This document shows, piece after piece, positions 16,735 to 24,760 of a stretch of DNA of 64,000 nucleotides. Made by a program: the position numbers and the translations under genes. The stretch comes from UBA6522 sp965205045 (GTDB taxonomy: Bacteria; Pseudomonadota; Gammaproteobacteria; Steroidobacterales; Rariloculaceae): the NCBI GenBank assembly GCA_965205045.1, contig OZ242031.1:372001-436000 (forward strand), given 5' to 3'. The notes beneath the pieces were generated by a model. It saw only the letters and a list, made by a program, of their open reading frames with translations. It searched no databases and was not told the origin of the DNA. The first letter of the stretch is position 1. Each line of letters starts with the position of its first letter.

Positions 16735-17874
16735 ATGAAGTACAGCCAGGATCGAATTCTGACCACCCATGTCGGCAGTCTGCCGCGCTCGAAACTCGTT
16801 GCGGATACGGTCTTTGCCCGGGAAAGGGGCGAATCGGTCGCCGACGCCGACGATATTTTCCGTGACGCGGTGGATGCGGTGGTCGGGCGCCAGCGGGACA
16901 CGGGCATCGACATCGTCAGCGACGGCGAGATGAGCAAGATCAGCTACGCCACCTACATCGGCGACCGGGTCACCGGCTTCGCCGGAGACAGCGACCGCGA
17001 GCCCCCCGCGGACCTGGAAGACTATCCCGGCTACCTCAGGAAACTGGCCACTTCGGGCGGCACGCCCACCTACCGGCGTCCCTGTTGCGTCGGGGAGATT
17101 GCCGTCAAGGACATGGGCCCGGTCACCGCCGACATCGGCAACTTCAAGGCGGCGCTTGCGCGGCACAAGCCGGTAGAAGGATTCATGAACGCAGCCTCGC
17201 CCGGCGTTATCGCCCTGTTTCAGCCGAACAGGTATTATCCCACCCACGAGGCCTTTCTGTACGCGCTGGCCGACGCCATGTCCCACGAGTACCGCGCGAT
17301 CGTCGAAGCGGGCCTCGTATTGCAGCTTGATTCGCCCGACCTGGGCCTCGGACGGCACATGATGTTCAAGGATCGGCCGGATGAAGAGTATCGACAGTTG
17401 GCTGCTCTTCATGTGGAGGCGCTCAATCACGCCATCCGCGGCCTGCCGAGGGACCGGGTGAGGCTGCACATCTGCTGGGGCAACTACGAGGGGCCCCATC
17501 ACCGCGACGCGCCGCTTGAAATGGTGCTGCCGATCGCCCTTGAGGCCGCCGTGGGCGCGCTGCTGTTCGAAGCGTCCAATCCCCGGCACGCCCATGAATG
17601 GGAGGTACTGGCGGCCATGGACCTGCCGGACGACCTGATCCTGATTCCCGGCACGATCGATTCCACCACGAATTTCGTGGAACATCCGCGGCTGGTCGCG
17701 CAACGCATCCTGCGCTACGCGGACATTGTCGGCCGCGAGCGGGTGATGGCCGGTACGGATTGCGGCTTCTCCACGTTCGCGGGATTCGGTGCGGTGGACG
17801 AAGACATCGTCTATGCGAAGCTCGGCAGCCTCGTGGAGGGCGCGGCGATGGCAAGCGCAGCGCTGTGGAGATAG
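16735..17874 (+). CDS. Cobalamin-independent methionine synthase (MetE C-terminal)-like methyltransferase
   Basis: 379 residues, a stand-alone version of the MetE catalytic barrel. It starts ILTTHVGSLPRS (His12 region), and keeps the zinc ligands His245 and Cys247 in LHICWGN, Glu279 in LLFEASNPRH and Cys343 in AGTDCGFSTF. It lacks the N-terminal half of true MetE, so it is unlikely to be the housekeeping methionine synthase. Relatives include archaeal-type MetE and epoxyalkane:coenzyme M transferase, all of which activate a thiol on zinc. In this island it may take a methyl or alkyl group from, or add a thiol to, the imported compound; that is inference. It follows the lacI-type gene by 58 bases on the same strand, without a visible terminator between. 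Confidence 0.88.
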   Translation: MKYSQDRILTTHVGSLPRSKLVADTVFARERGESVADADDIFRDAVDAVVGRQRDTGIDIVSDGEMSKISYATYIGDRVTGFAGDSDREPPADLEDYPGYLRKLATSGGTPTYRRPCCVGEIAVKDMGPVTADIGNFKAALARHKPVEGFMNAASPGVIALFQPNRYYPTHEAFLYALADAMSHEYRAIVEAGLVLQLDSPDLGLGRHMMFKDRPDEEYRQLAALHVEALNHAIRGLPRDRVRLHICWGNYEGPHHRDAPLEMVLPIALEAAVGALLFEASNPRHAHEWEVLAAMDLPDDLILIPGTIDSTTNFVEHPRLVAQRILRYADIVGRERVMAGTDCGFSTFAGFGAVDEDIVYAKLGSLVEGAAMASAALWR

Positions 17875-17889
17875 CCCGGAGACAAACCG

Positions 17890-18915
17890 TCAGGGTCGCG
17901 AGACAATCTGACACATCACCCCCAGCCGGTCGAAAACAGTCCACTCAGCCGCGATGCGTCCGCCCACGATTCGCCAGTGCGTCGCGCCCGGCACGTAGAC
18001 GGGCCGGCCCGTGGCGGGAATCCCGAGGTAGTCGCCCGTATGCGTGCCCGCGACGGACCACCTGGCGGCGATTCGCAACCCGTCGCCATCCACCGGCTGG
18101 CACGCGACATGATCGACCGACACATTGCAGCCGGAAATGGCGTGGCGCAAGCGGGCGTAGTGGGCCTTGATGGCGTCCCTACCCGAATGGAGTTCCATCG
18201 GCGAGCGGTACATCACGGCGTACCGGGCATAAGCGGCTTCGGGCATCGCCTCGCCCCTCCCGGCCCAGTGGCTTTCGACGACCCGCCGCGCGAATCCCCG
18301 TGTATCCGCATGGGGCGACGGTAGCGGCAACCCGTTCAGCGGCACGCTGCCCCGGGCAAGCCTGGCGATTTCCTCCTCGATCCACCGTTCGCAGTCCGCG
18401 CCGCGTTCGCTCGCCATCTGCCGGGCGGCCCGCCGCGGCTCGACGCCCAGTTGCCGCACCAGGGAATAGTGGTCGCGCAGCAGGTATTCACAGGTAATCC
18501 GGCCGCCCTCGACGATGCAGTCGGCGATGGTCAGCGTGCGGACCCGCTTGCCCGTAGGCGGTCCGTACGCCGACGGGCCGGTGTTCGTCATGGGACCGAC
18601 CACCCGGTGCGAGGAGTAGTAGCCCGCCTCCGGTGAACCGGACCAGATGACGTCATCGGCCAGCAGCAGCCGGTCGGGAAATGCCTCGAGCATCCGCCGG
18701 GTCCCTTCGATCATTCCCCCGGCCCCGCGGATGAGGCCGCTCAGGGCGAATATCCGCGCATCGGCGTCATAGTAGTCGTTGATGCGTTCGATACGGCCGC
18801 ATTCCCAGATCTCGAACGTGATACCGAGAATGTACTCGACCAATCCCCGGTCGGGGTGATACCGCGTCACGTTCCGAACCGAACCAGGTTGCTCCCGCAA
18901 TCGACGAACCGCCAC
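17890..18915 (-). CDS. Double-domain SnoaL/NTF2-like protein, type A'
   Basis: 341 residues, paralogue of the type A protein at 2087. Domain 1 (about 20-165) has VEYILGITFEIWECGRIERINDYYDADARIF, YYSSHRVVGPMTNTG and YGPPTGKRVRTLTIADC; domain 2 (about 200-341) has VVESHWAGRGEAMPE, LGIPATGRPVYVPGATHW and GGRIAAEWTVFDRLGVM. The PTGK/PATGR plus GGRI motif is present in both halves. No signal peptide. It converges with the MetE-like gene (15 bases apart) and diverges from the cupin gene, with candidate operator d in the shared promoter. Ligand and reaction unknown; a cyclase, isomerase or hydratase acting on an imported compound is possible. Confidence 0.85.
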   Translation of the reverse strand: MAVRRLREQPGSVRNVTRYHPDRGLVEYILGITFEIWECGRIERINDYYDADARIFALSGLIRGAGGMIEGTRRMLEAFPDRLLLADDVIWSGSPEAGYYSSHRVVGPMTNTGPSAYGPPTGKRVRTLTIADCIVEGGRITCEYLLRDHYSLVRQLGVEPRRAARQMASERGADCERWIEEEIARLARGSVPLNGLPLPSPHADTRGFARRVVESHWAGRGEAMPEAAYARYAVMYRSPMELHSGRDAIKAHYARLRHAISGCNVSVDHVACQPVDGDGLRIAARWSVAGTHTGDYLGIPATGRPVYVPGATHWRIVGGRIAAEWTVFDRLGVMCQIVSRP

Positions 18916-18969
18916 TCAATGGCGCGTTTGGAAAGCGGCGGGCACCCTCGGCGGGCGCCTTGAATTGGG

Positions 18970-18986
18970 TTTGCATTCGAAGTACA
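18970..18986 (+). promoter_or_regulatory. Candidate LacI-family operator, site d
   Basis: TTTGCATTCGAAGTACA, a 17/17 match to site b, in the divergent promoter region between the type A' SnoaL gene (start 18915) and the cupin gene (start 19029). Confidence 0.75.
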
Positions 18987-19028
18987 TTCGGTCGCGGAAA
19001 CGTCGCCAGCGGCGGTGAACTTCACCCT

Positions 19029-20111
19029 ATGGTCCAGAGTATATCGTCGGAAAGCCGTCATGCGGCGCTCCTTGCGGAGCGGTTGGTACGATACCGGGAT
19101 CTGCGGCCCTGCACTACCGCGTTCATCGACACCCGAACGCCCGGAAGCACCGAGAAGGAGAACTTCACGATCATCGGTCCCGGGGTCGCCGAGAATCCCG
19201 ACCAGTACGTGCACATCGACATCCCGCACGGGTTCAATATCGGCGGCGCCCGCCAGCCTCCGGGTTGCGTCAACTCCCAGCACAGCCATGAAACCGCCGA
19301 GGTGTTCATCATCCATTCCGGGCGGTGGGCGTTTTACACCGGCGTCGACTGCGAGGACGGCGAAGCGACGGTGGGTCCCGGGGATACCGTTTCCATTCCC
19401 GTCCACGTGTTCCGGGGGTTCGAGAACGTCGGCGACGATGTCGGGTACATGTTTGCCGTGCTGGGCGGCGACGACCCCGGCATGGTGACATGGGCGCCCT
19501 ACGTATTCGATCAGGCGGCGGAAAATGGACTGGTACTCCTTGATGACGGCAGTCTCGTGGATACCTCCCGCGGCGAGAAAATTCCCGACAGCAAAAGCGC
19601 GATGCGGCCGACCAGCGAGGAGGACGTTGCCCGGCTCGATCGGCTCACCACCGAAGGGCTCGGCGACTGCATCGTTCGGCGGCGCGAGCTTCTGCGGGAA
19701 CCGAACGAGGACCCGGAACCGGTTCGGGAGTTGCCGATCATCGGGTCTGCAGGCGGCGCGGACGGTCTGGGCGCCGGCAAGATCGACTGGCCGCACGGAT
19801 TCAACCTGCGCCTGTTTACAGCCTTGCCGGGCGCGGAAACCGCGCCGCACCGCCGGCGCGAGGAAGAAGTCATTCTCATGCACAATGGGGTGCTCAACGT
19901 GTCGCTCGGCGACGATTCGGTGGAACTCGGTCCGGGCGACGTGCTGACCGTTCCGGTCGGGATGCGGCGCAGTTTCGGCAACTTCGGTGCCGAACGGGTC
20001 GAAGCCTATGTCGTACGGGGCGGCGACGATCCGCAGCCGCCGGCACTCATGATTTCTTCCCTTGATCACCGCGCGGCCGGTGACGGCAACCGCACGAATG
20101 CCGCGGACTGA
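19029..20111 (+). CDS. Two-domain cupin protein
   Basis: 360 residues from the ATG at 19029. Cupin 1 (about 60-175) has NSQHSHETAEVFIIHSGRWAF and a later GDTVSIPVHVFRGFENVG; cupin 2 (about 245-345) has ETAPHRRREEEVILMHNGVL and GDVLTVPVGMRRSFGNFG. The first domain keeps the H-x-H-x(4)-E metal-ligand arrangement; the second has His-Arg-Arg in the same place, so it may have lost metal. Bicupins of this kind are dioxygenases, isomerases or binding proteins. A TTG at 18960 in the same frame is rejected because operator d lies downstream of it. The last 14 bases overlap the start of the type B' SnoaL gene, so the two are co-translated. Confidence 0.85.
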   Translation: MVQSISSESRHAALLAERLVRYRDLRPCTTAFIDTRTPGSTEKENFTIIGPGVAENPDQYVHIDIPHGFNIGGARQPPGCVNSQHSHETAEVFIIHSGRWAFYTGVDCEDGEATVGPGDTVSIPVHVFRGFENVGDDVGYMFAVLGGDDPGMVTWAPYVFDQAAENGLVLLDDGSLVDTSRGEKIPDSKSAMRPTSEEDVARLDRLTTEGLGDCIVRRRELLREPNEDPEPVRELPIIGSAGGADGLGAGKIDWPHGFNLRLFTALPGAETAPHRRREEEVILMHNGVLNVSLGDDSVELGPGDVLTVPVGMRRSFGNFGAERVEAYVVRGGDDPQPPALMISSLDHRAAGDGNRTNAAD

Positions 20112-21120
20112 AACGCACAGCCGGAACAAGCGTCGTGTCCACCGCCGCCTGCACGCACTGTGCCGCGCCTCCGCGGACGATCTGGAAGATTCGGTCGGTA
20201 CGGTCTATGCGGATGACGCCCGCCTGTTTGCCTTCCACCCGGTCAACGAATGTACCGGCGCCGCCGCGATCGCGAATTCACTCTGGCGTCCGCTGCGAAC
20301 AGCGCTTCCCGACCTTCAGCGCCGCGACTCGATCCTGATTGCCGGCGAGTCCGGCGGCCGGGACCTGGTCGCGGCCATGGGTCACTTTCAGGGCACATTC
20401 ACCGGGCCGCTGTTCGACATCCCGCCGACGCATGGCGTCGTGCATATCCGCCACGGGGAAGTTCATCGGGTGGCCAACGGCAGGATTTCCGAATCCTGGA
20501 TGATTGCCGACATGCTCGACCTGATGCGCCAGGCCGGTTGCTACCCGATTGCTCCGTCGCTCGGCGCCGAGGGCCGCTGGCCCGGGCCGGCGACACAGGA
20601 CGGCGTCCGGCCTGACGCGGTCGATCCGGCCCGAGGCGCGGTATCGCTCCGACTGGTCAGGCTGATGCACGCCGGATTGCTCCGGTTCGACGGCAAGCGC
20701 CTCGAAAGCATGGACCACGAGCAGTACTGGACGCCCGATTTCCTCTGGTACGGGCCATCGGGAATCGGAACGACCCGCGGACTCCGGGGATTTCGGGCCC
20801 ACCACCAGGTCCCGTTCCTGCGCGCCTTTCCCGACCGCCGCGTCGAGCACCATTTCGGCCGGGTCGGCGACGGCAACTACGCAGTGACGGGCGGCTGGCC
20901 GAGCGTGGTGGCGACCCACCTGGGTCCCGGGTTCCTGGCAATGCCCGCCACCGGCAAGTCCGTGGGCATGCGGGTCATGGACTTCTACCGTGTCGATGAC
21001 GGCCTGATCGCCGAAAACTGGGTCCCCATCGACATGATCGACCTGCTGGGTCAGATGGGCGTCGACGTCTTCGGGCGCGTCCGCCACTTGCAGGGGCGCC
21101 CGCGTATGTCACTGGATTGA
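20098..21120 (+). CDS. Double-domain SnoaL/NTF2-like protein, type B'
   Basis: 340 residues from the ATG at 20098, which overlaps the stop of the cupin gene; the frame is open further upstream but only inside the cupin gene. Paralogue of the type B protein at 3221: compare LFAFHPVNECTGAAAIANSL with its HPFNELDGAEAV, FDIPPTHGVVHIRHGEVH with its IPPTGKIVFLPYCEFH, and DFLWYGPSGIGTTRG with its AWFGPWGIG. Domain 2 ends MPATGKSVGMRVMDFY and DGLIAENWVPIDMIDLL. No signal peptide. It completes a second A/B pair in the same regulon. Function unknown beyond small-molecule binding or turnover. Confidence 0.85.
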   Translation: MPRTETHSRNKRRVHRRLHALCRASADDLEDSVGTVYADDARLFAFHPVNECTGAAAIANSLWRPLRTALPDLQRRDSILIAGESGGRDLVAAMGHFQGTFTGPLFDIPPTHGVVHIRHGEVHRVANGRISESWMIADMLDLMRQAGCYPIAPSLGAEGRWPGPATQDGVRPDAVDPARGAVSLRLVRLMHAGLLRFDGKRLESMDHEQYWTPDFLWYGPSGIGTTRGLRGFRAHHQVPFLRAFPDRRVEHHFGRVGDGNYAVTGGWPSVVATHLGPGFLAMPATGKSVGMRVMDFYRVDDGLIAENWVPIDMIDLLGQMGVDVFGRVRHLQGRPRMSLD

Positions 21121-21142
21121 CTTCCGCCGCAGTCCGTTCCCG

Positions 21143-22792
21143 CTAATAACCCGCGGCGTGGCCGTCCTTCCTGGACTCCGACGCGCCCGAGTAGACGCCG
21201 CTGTCAGGGTCCCGAAGTATCGCCTGGTAACCGCCGAAACCGCCCAGGCCCTCGGCGCCCGCCTGTACGCGATGCCCCAGTGCCGCCAGGGCTTCTGCCG
21301 CGCCGGCGGGAAATCCGGACTCCAGGTAGACCGTGCCCCCATCGCTCATGCGGCCGCCCCTGGGGTCGCTGGAGCCGTCGTGGCGTAACCGGGGCGCGTC
21401 GCCCGCCATCTGGATGTCCATGCCGAAGTCGATGATGTTGACCAGTACCTGGACCTGGCCCTGCGGTTGCATGTCGGCGCCCATGACGCCGAAGCTCATG
21501 AGGGCGCCACCGTCCAGCGTGACGAAGGCCGGAATGATGGTATGGAACGGCCGCTTCCCGGGAGCGAAGACGTTGGCATGACCGGGATCGAGGCTGAAGG
21601 CCCCGCCCCGGTCCTGAAGCACGAATCCCAACCCCGCCGGCGTCATTCCCGACCCCATCCCGTGGAAGTTGCTCTGGATGAAGGAAACCATGTTGCCGCG
21701 CTCGTCGGCCACGCTCAGGTAGACCGTATCGCCGCGGTTGAGGACTGCGGGATCGCCGCCGGGCAGCGTTACGGAAGCCCGTTCAGGATCGATCAGCCGG
21801 CGGCGCTCGCTGGCGTAGCGCTTCGATATCAGTCCCTCCACCGGCGCCTCGGCAAAGGCCGGATCGGCGTAGAACCGGGCCCGGTCCTCGAACGCCAGTT
21901 TCTTTGCCTCGATCAGCCGGTGGAGATACGCCGGGCTTCCCCAGCCCATGCCGGCGAGGTCTTCGTCCTCCAGGAGATTGAGCATCTGCAGCACGGCAAT
22001 TCCCTGGCCGTTTGGGGGCAGTTCCCAGACTTCGTGGCCGCGGTAGGTGGTGGACACGGGATGGACCCATTCGGAACGGTGCGCGGCCAGGTCGTCGTAG
22101 GTCAGAAATCCGCCCTGCCCGGCCATGTAGCGGTGGATGCCGCGCGCGATGTCGCCCCGGTAGAAGGCCTCGCGGCCGCCCTCGGCGATCTGTCTGTAGG
22201 TGTCCGCCAATCTGGGATTGCGGAAAACCTCGCCGGCACGAGGCGCCCGCCCGCCGGGCAGATAGACCTCCGCAAAGCCCGGATAGTGCCCCAGTACGGC
22301 CCCGTCCGAAGCCCACTGCCGGGCGATGACGGGCGTCACCGGGAATCCGTCCTCGGCGTAGGCGATCGACGGCGCCAGCAGCTCGGCCATCGGACGCCGT
22401 CCGAATCGTTCGTGAAGTTCGAACCAGCCGTCCACCGCGCCGGGAACGCTGACGCAGAGCGGCCCGTTCGAAGGGATGCCGTCACGGCCGCAGACGCTGC
22501 GCAGGTGATCGAAGCTCAGCGCACGGGGCGAGCGCCCACTGCCGTTCAGTCCCGTCAGTTCTTTTGACCGAGCCTCCCAGTGGATCGCGAACAGATCCCC
22601 GCCCACACCGCATCCGGTAGGCTCCATCAGGCCGAGCGCGGCATTGGCCGCAATGGCCCCGTCCACGGCCGAACCGCCCCCCTTGAGCACATCCACGGCA
22701 ACCTGGGTCGCCAGGGGATGGCTCGTCGCCGCCATGCCGCGGGGCGCCATCACCACGGAGCGGGTTGCGAATCTTGAGAAGCGTTCAGTCAC
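21143..22792 (-). CDS. Gamma-glutamyltransferase family protein
   Basis: 549 residues of the Ntn-hydrolase gamma-glutamyltranspeptidase family. The large-subunit start is clear (VMAPRGMAATSHPLATQVAVDVLKGGGSAVDGAIAANAAL, GCGVGGDLFAI). The autoprocessing site is RGDTVYLSVADERGNMVSFI, with nucleophile Thr356 at the new N-terminus of the small subunit; GSGMTPAGLGFVLQDRG and the late PRGGRMSDGG region follow. There is no signal peptide, unlike periplasmic Ggt, so this is probably a cytoplasmic relative that cleaves a gamma-glutamyl or amide-linked compound. It converges with the type B' gene (22 bases) and closes the island. Linkage to the island's pathway is by position only. Confidence 0.9.
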   Translation of the reverse strand: MTERFSRFATRSVVMAPRGMAATSHPLATQVAVDVLKGGGSAVDGAIAANAALGLMEPTGCGVGGDLFAIHWEARSKELTGLNGSGRSPRALSFDHLRSVCGRDGIPSNGPLCVSVPGAVDGWFELHERFGRRPMAELLAPSIAYAEDGFPVTPVIARQWASDGAVLGHYPGFAEVYLPGGRAPRAGEVFRNPRLADTYRQIAEGGREAFYRGDIARGIHRYMAGQGGFLTYDDLAAHRSEWVHPVSTTYRGHEVWELPPNGQGIAVLQMLNLLEDEDLAGMGWGSPAYLHRLIEAKKLAFEDRARFYADPAFAEAPVEGLISKRYASERRRLIDPERASVTLPGGDPAVLNRGDTVYLSVADERGNMVSFIQSNFHGMGSGMTPAGLGFVLQDRGGAFSLDPGHANVFAPGKRPFHTIIPAFVTLDGGALMSFGVMGADMQPQGQVQVLVNIIDFGMDIQMAGDAPRLRHDGSSDPRGGRMSDGGTVYLESGFPAGAAEALAALGHRVQAGAEGLGGFGGYQAILRDPDSGVYSGASESRKDGHAAGY

Positions 22793-22820
22793 ATCAGGTC
22801 AGGTCAGGTCGGACGATTGT

Positions 22821-22849
22821 TTGGTCACCGCCTGCAGGCACACTATTAT
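22821..22849 (+). promoter_or_regulatory. Sigma-70-type promoter for the ICMT-like gene
   Basis: TTGGTC at 22821-22826 and TATTAT at 22844-22849, spaced 17 bases, 35 bases before the ATG at 22885. Confidence 0.6.
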
Positions 22850-22884
22850 CACTGGTATCGTCACCTTGAACACAGTCAATCACC

Positions 22885-23475
22885 ATGTCACACCGCACCG
22901 ATGATCTCGCGCCGGGCGGCGCGTTCACCCGACTCGTGCGCAAGTTGCGGTACCACGAAGCGTCCAGGCAGCTTCTCGCCGTTGTGCTGATGGTGTGGTT
23001 CAGCATGACTGCAGCACCGGCCGAACTGACTCTGACGCTGGGCACACCGTTGATCTTCCTCGGCACCGCGCTGCGGCTATTCGCCAGCGGATTCATCAAC
23101 AAGAACCGCGAACTGGCCACCGACGGCCCCTACGCCCTCGTGCGCCACCCTCTCTACACCGGCAACATCGCCATCGTCAGCGGATTCGCCATCGCCTGCG
23201 GCCAATGGTGGGCGGTCGCCGTCGCACTGGCCTTCTTCTGGTTCTACTACCCCACCGCCATCGAGTACGAGGACCGGAAACTGCACAACCTCTTCGGCGA
23301 CCGGTGGTCCGAGTGGGCGGGAGACGTTCCTGCGCTCATGCCCTCATTCAGAAACCTGGGCGCAGCGGTCTCCGGCGATTGGTCATTCCGCAAGAGCCTG
23401 CTGCGCAACGGCGAACCCCTGATCGCACTCATCGTCGCCGCCTGCCTCGCAAACATCATCAGACAATTGCCGTGA
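22885..23475 (+). CDS. Isoprenylcysteine carboxyl methyltransferase-like membrane protein
   Basis: 196 residues with about 4-5 hydrophobic segments. The C-terminal half carries the PEMT/ICMT signature: TDGPYALVRHPLYTGN (Arg87-His88-Pro89), then FFWFYYPTAIEYEDRKLHNLFGDRWSEW, with the Glu and Arg that contact S-adenosylmethionine in this family. Bacterial members are integral inner-membrane methyltransferases of uncertain acceptors (lipids, isoprenoids, or protein carboxylates). A promoter with -35 and -10 boxes lies just upstream. The next gene, a kinase-like protein, begins 61 bases downstream on the same strand and may be co-transcribed. Confidence 0.85.
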   Translation: MSHRTDDLAPGGAFTRLVRKLRYHEASRQLLAVVLMVWFSMTAAPAELTLTLGTPLIFLGTALRLFASGFINKNRELATDGPYALVRHPLYTGNIAIVSGFAIACGQWWAVAVALAFFWFYYPTAIEYEDRKLHNLFGDRWSEWAGDVPALMPSFRNLGAAVSGDWSFRKSLLRNGEPLIALIVAACLANIIRQLP

Positions 23476-23536
23476 AATTCCGTATCAATCTGCTCATGGC
23501 CGCAGACACCCGGCCGGGTGAGACGATCAGTCCCAT

Positions 23537-24247
23537 ATGACGGATGATCCCCGGACATTGAACCCGTCCCAAAGCGAGGCGATTCTTGACTGGCTCGATT
23601 CGAGCGACGCGGGCATCGCCCCCACCTCTGGATACCAGGCCTCGATTCGCATTTATCAGGGCCCGGCCGGCGCCTTCGCCATCAAGGAACCCTCCGGAAG
23701 CTGGCTGCGTGGAACCATCAGCCGCGCCGCGGTCCGAAGAGAGGCGGAGGTCTACCGCCGTTTACAGGGCATTCCCGGTATTCCCACGTGTTTCGGCTGC
23801 CTCGACAACCGCTACCTCGTCCTTGAGCACATACCCGGCGATACGTTGCAAGCACTTCAGGACCAGCTGGCGAACCGCGAAAACTTCTTTGCAAAGCTGC
23901 TGGAAACCCTCCGGATGATGCACGACGCCGGCGTAGCGCACGGCGACCTGAAGCGCAAACAGAACATCCTCGTAGGCCCCGGCGAGCACCCCTACGTGAT
24001 CGACTTCGGCATCGCAGTTGTAGCGGGCAATCGGCGCGGATTCCTCTTCAACCTGGTCCGCCAGGTCGACCAAAACGCCTGGATCAAGCACAAGTACCGC
24101 GGCCAGATAAAGGACATCGCGGCCGAGGACGCCGCCCTGTACAAACCCATGCGCTCAGAGAAGGTCATGCGCATCCTGCGCATCGCCTGGCACGCCGCGA
24201 CATTGCGCACCTGGCGCAAGCACCACCGCCGTTCCCAAAAAAACTAG
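23537..24247 (+). CDS. Small protein-kinase-fold protein (RIO/lipopolysaccharide-kinase-like)
   Basis: 236 residues spanning a compact eukaryotic-like kinase fold. Visible elements are the ATP lysine in AFAIKEP (Lys50), a helix-C glutamate (about Glu69), catalytic HGDLKRKQNIL (His135, Asp137, Asn143) and the magnesium motif DFG at 156-158 in YVIDFGIAVV. The HGDLKxxN form and small size are closer to RIO, Kdo/WaaP and InaA-type kinases than to Hanks-type Ser/Thr kinases. It has no membrane segment. The acceptor could be a lipid-linked sugar, a small molecule or a protein; the neighbouring membrane methyltransferase favours an envelope lipid, as inference. Confidence 0.8.
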   Translation: MTDDPRTLNPSQSEAILDWLDSSDAGIAPTSGYQASIRIYQGPAGAFAIKEPSGSWLRGTISRAAVRREAEVYRRLQGIPGIPTCFGCLDNRYLVLEHIPGDTLQALQDQLANRENFFAKLLETLRMMHDAGVAHGDLKRKQNILVGPGEHPYVIDFGIAVVAGNRRGFLFNLVRQVDQNAWIKHKYRGQIKDIAAEDAALYKPMRSEKVMRILRIAWHAATLRTWRKHHRRSQKN

Positions 24248-24760
24248 CCCACCCGATCACCCGAGCCCGCCAACACCGCGAAAAGCTTCCACACCCCGAG
24301 ACACTGGCGCAAACGCCAAAAAATGCGTCAACCCCAACGGCCACCACCAAAGGCGGCCATGCACGGAACAGGCTTGTGAGCGTCGCCGGCGACGCGCGGG
24401 CCACGGATGGCCATTAGCGCGGAGTCCTGCTATTCATCTTGCACTGATTCCTCACGATTGCCCATGTGTTGGATAGGGTACGCGACAAGCGCGACATTAT
24501 ATTGGTGACAATGATGCGAGTCACAACAGGGCAGCCGCAAAGCTATCGGGCGTATCGGCAAGAACATTTTGGGCGGCCATGAGGCTGCGGGTATCGGCCA
24601 AAGGCCGATTATTCGACAGACTCGAAACAGGCGAGTTTGACCTTCAAACGGTTGCTATGCGCAAGGACAATGTCTACTCTCACTGCGCCTTCTGAGGGCC
24701 AGTAACGATCAGGCCCACGCTTTCGAATATTGGGTCCAGCGATGGAGCGACAGTCACACG
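24248..24760. other. Intergenic stretch with a possible micro-ORF
   Basis: No firm gene. A plus-strand frame at 24579-24695 (38 codons, ending NVYSHCAF) and the open frame just before 24761 (reading HAFEYWVQRW) both look mildly protein-like and could be the eroded 5' part of the frameshifted gene that follows. Lower GC and a different look from the flanking genes from about 24430 onward. Confidence 0.35.

Noticed and set aside
22794..22809. Pentamer repeat AGGTC x3 upstream of the gamma-glutamyltransferase
   Set aside because: Too short and common to support a regulatory claim.
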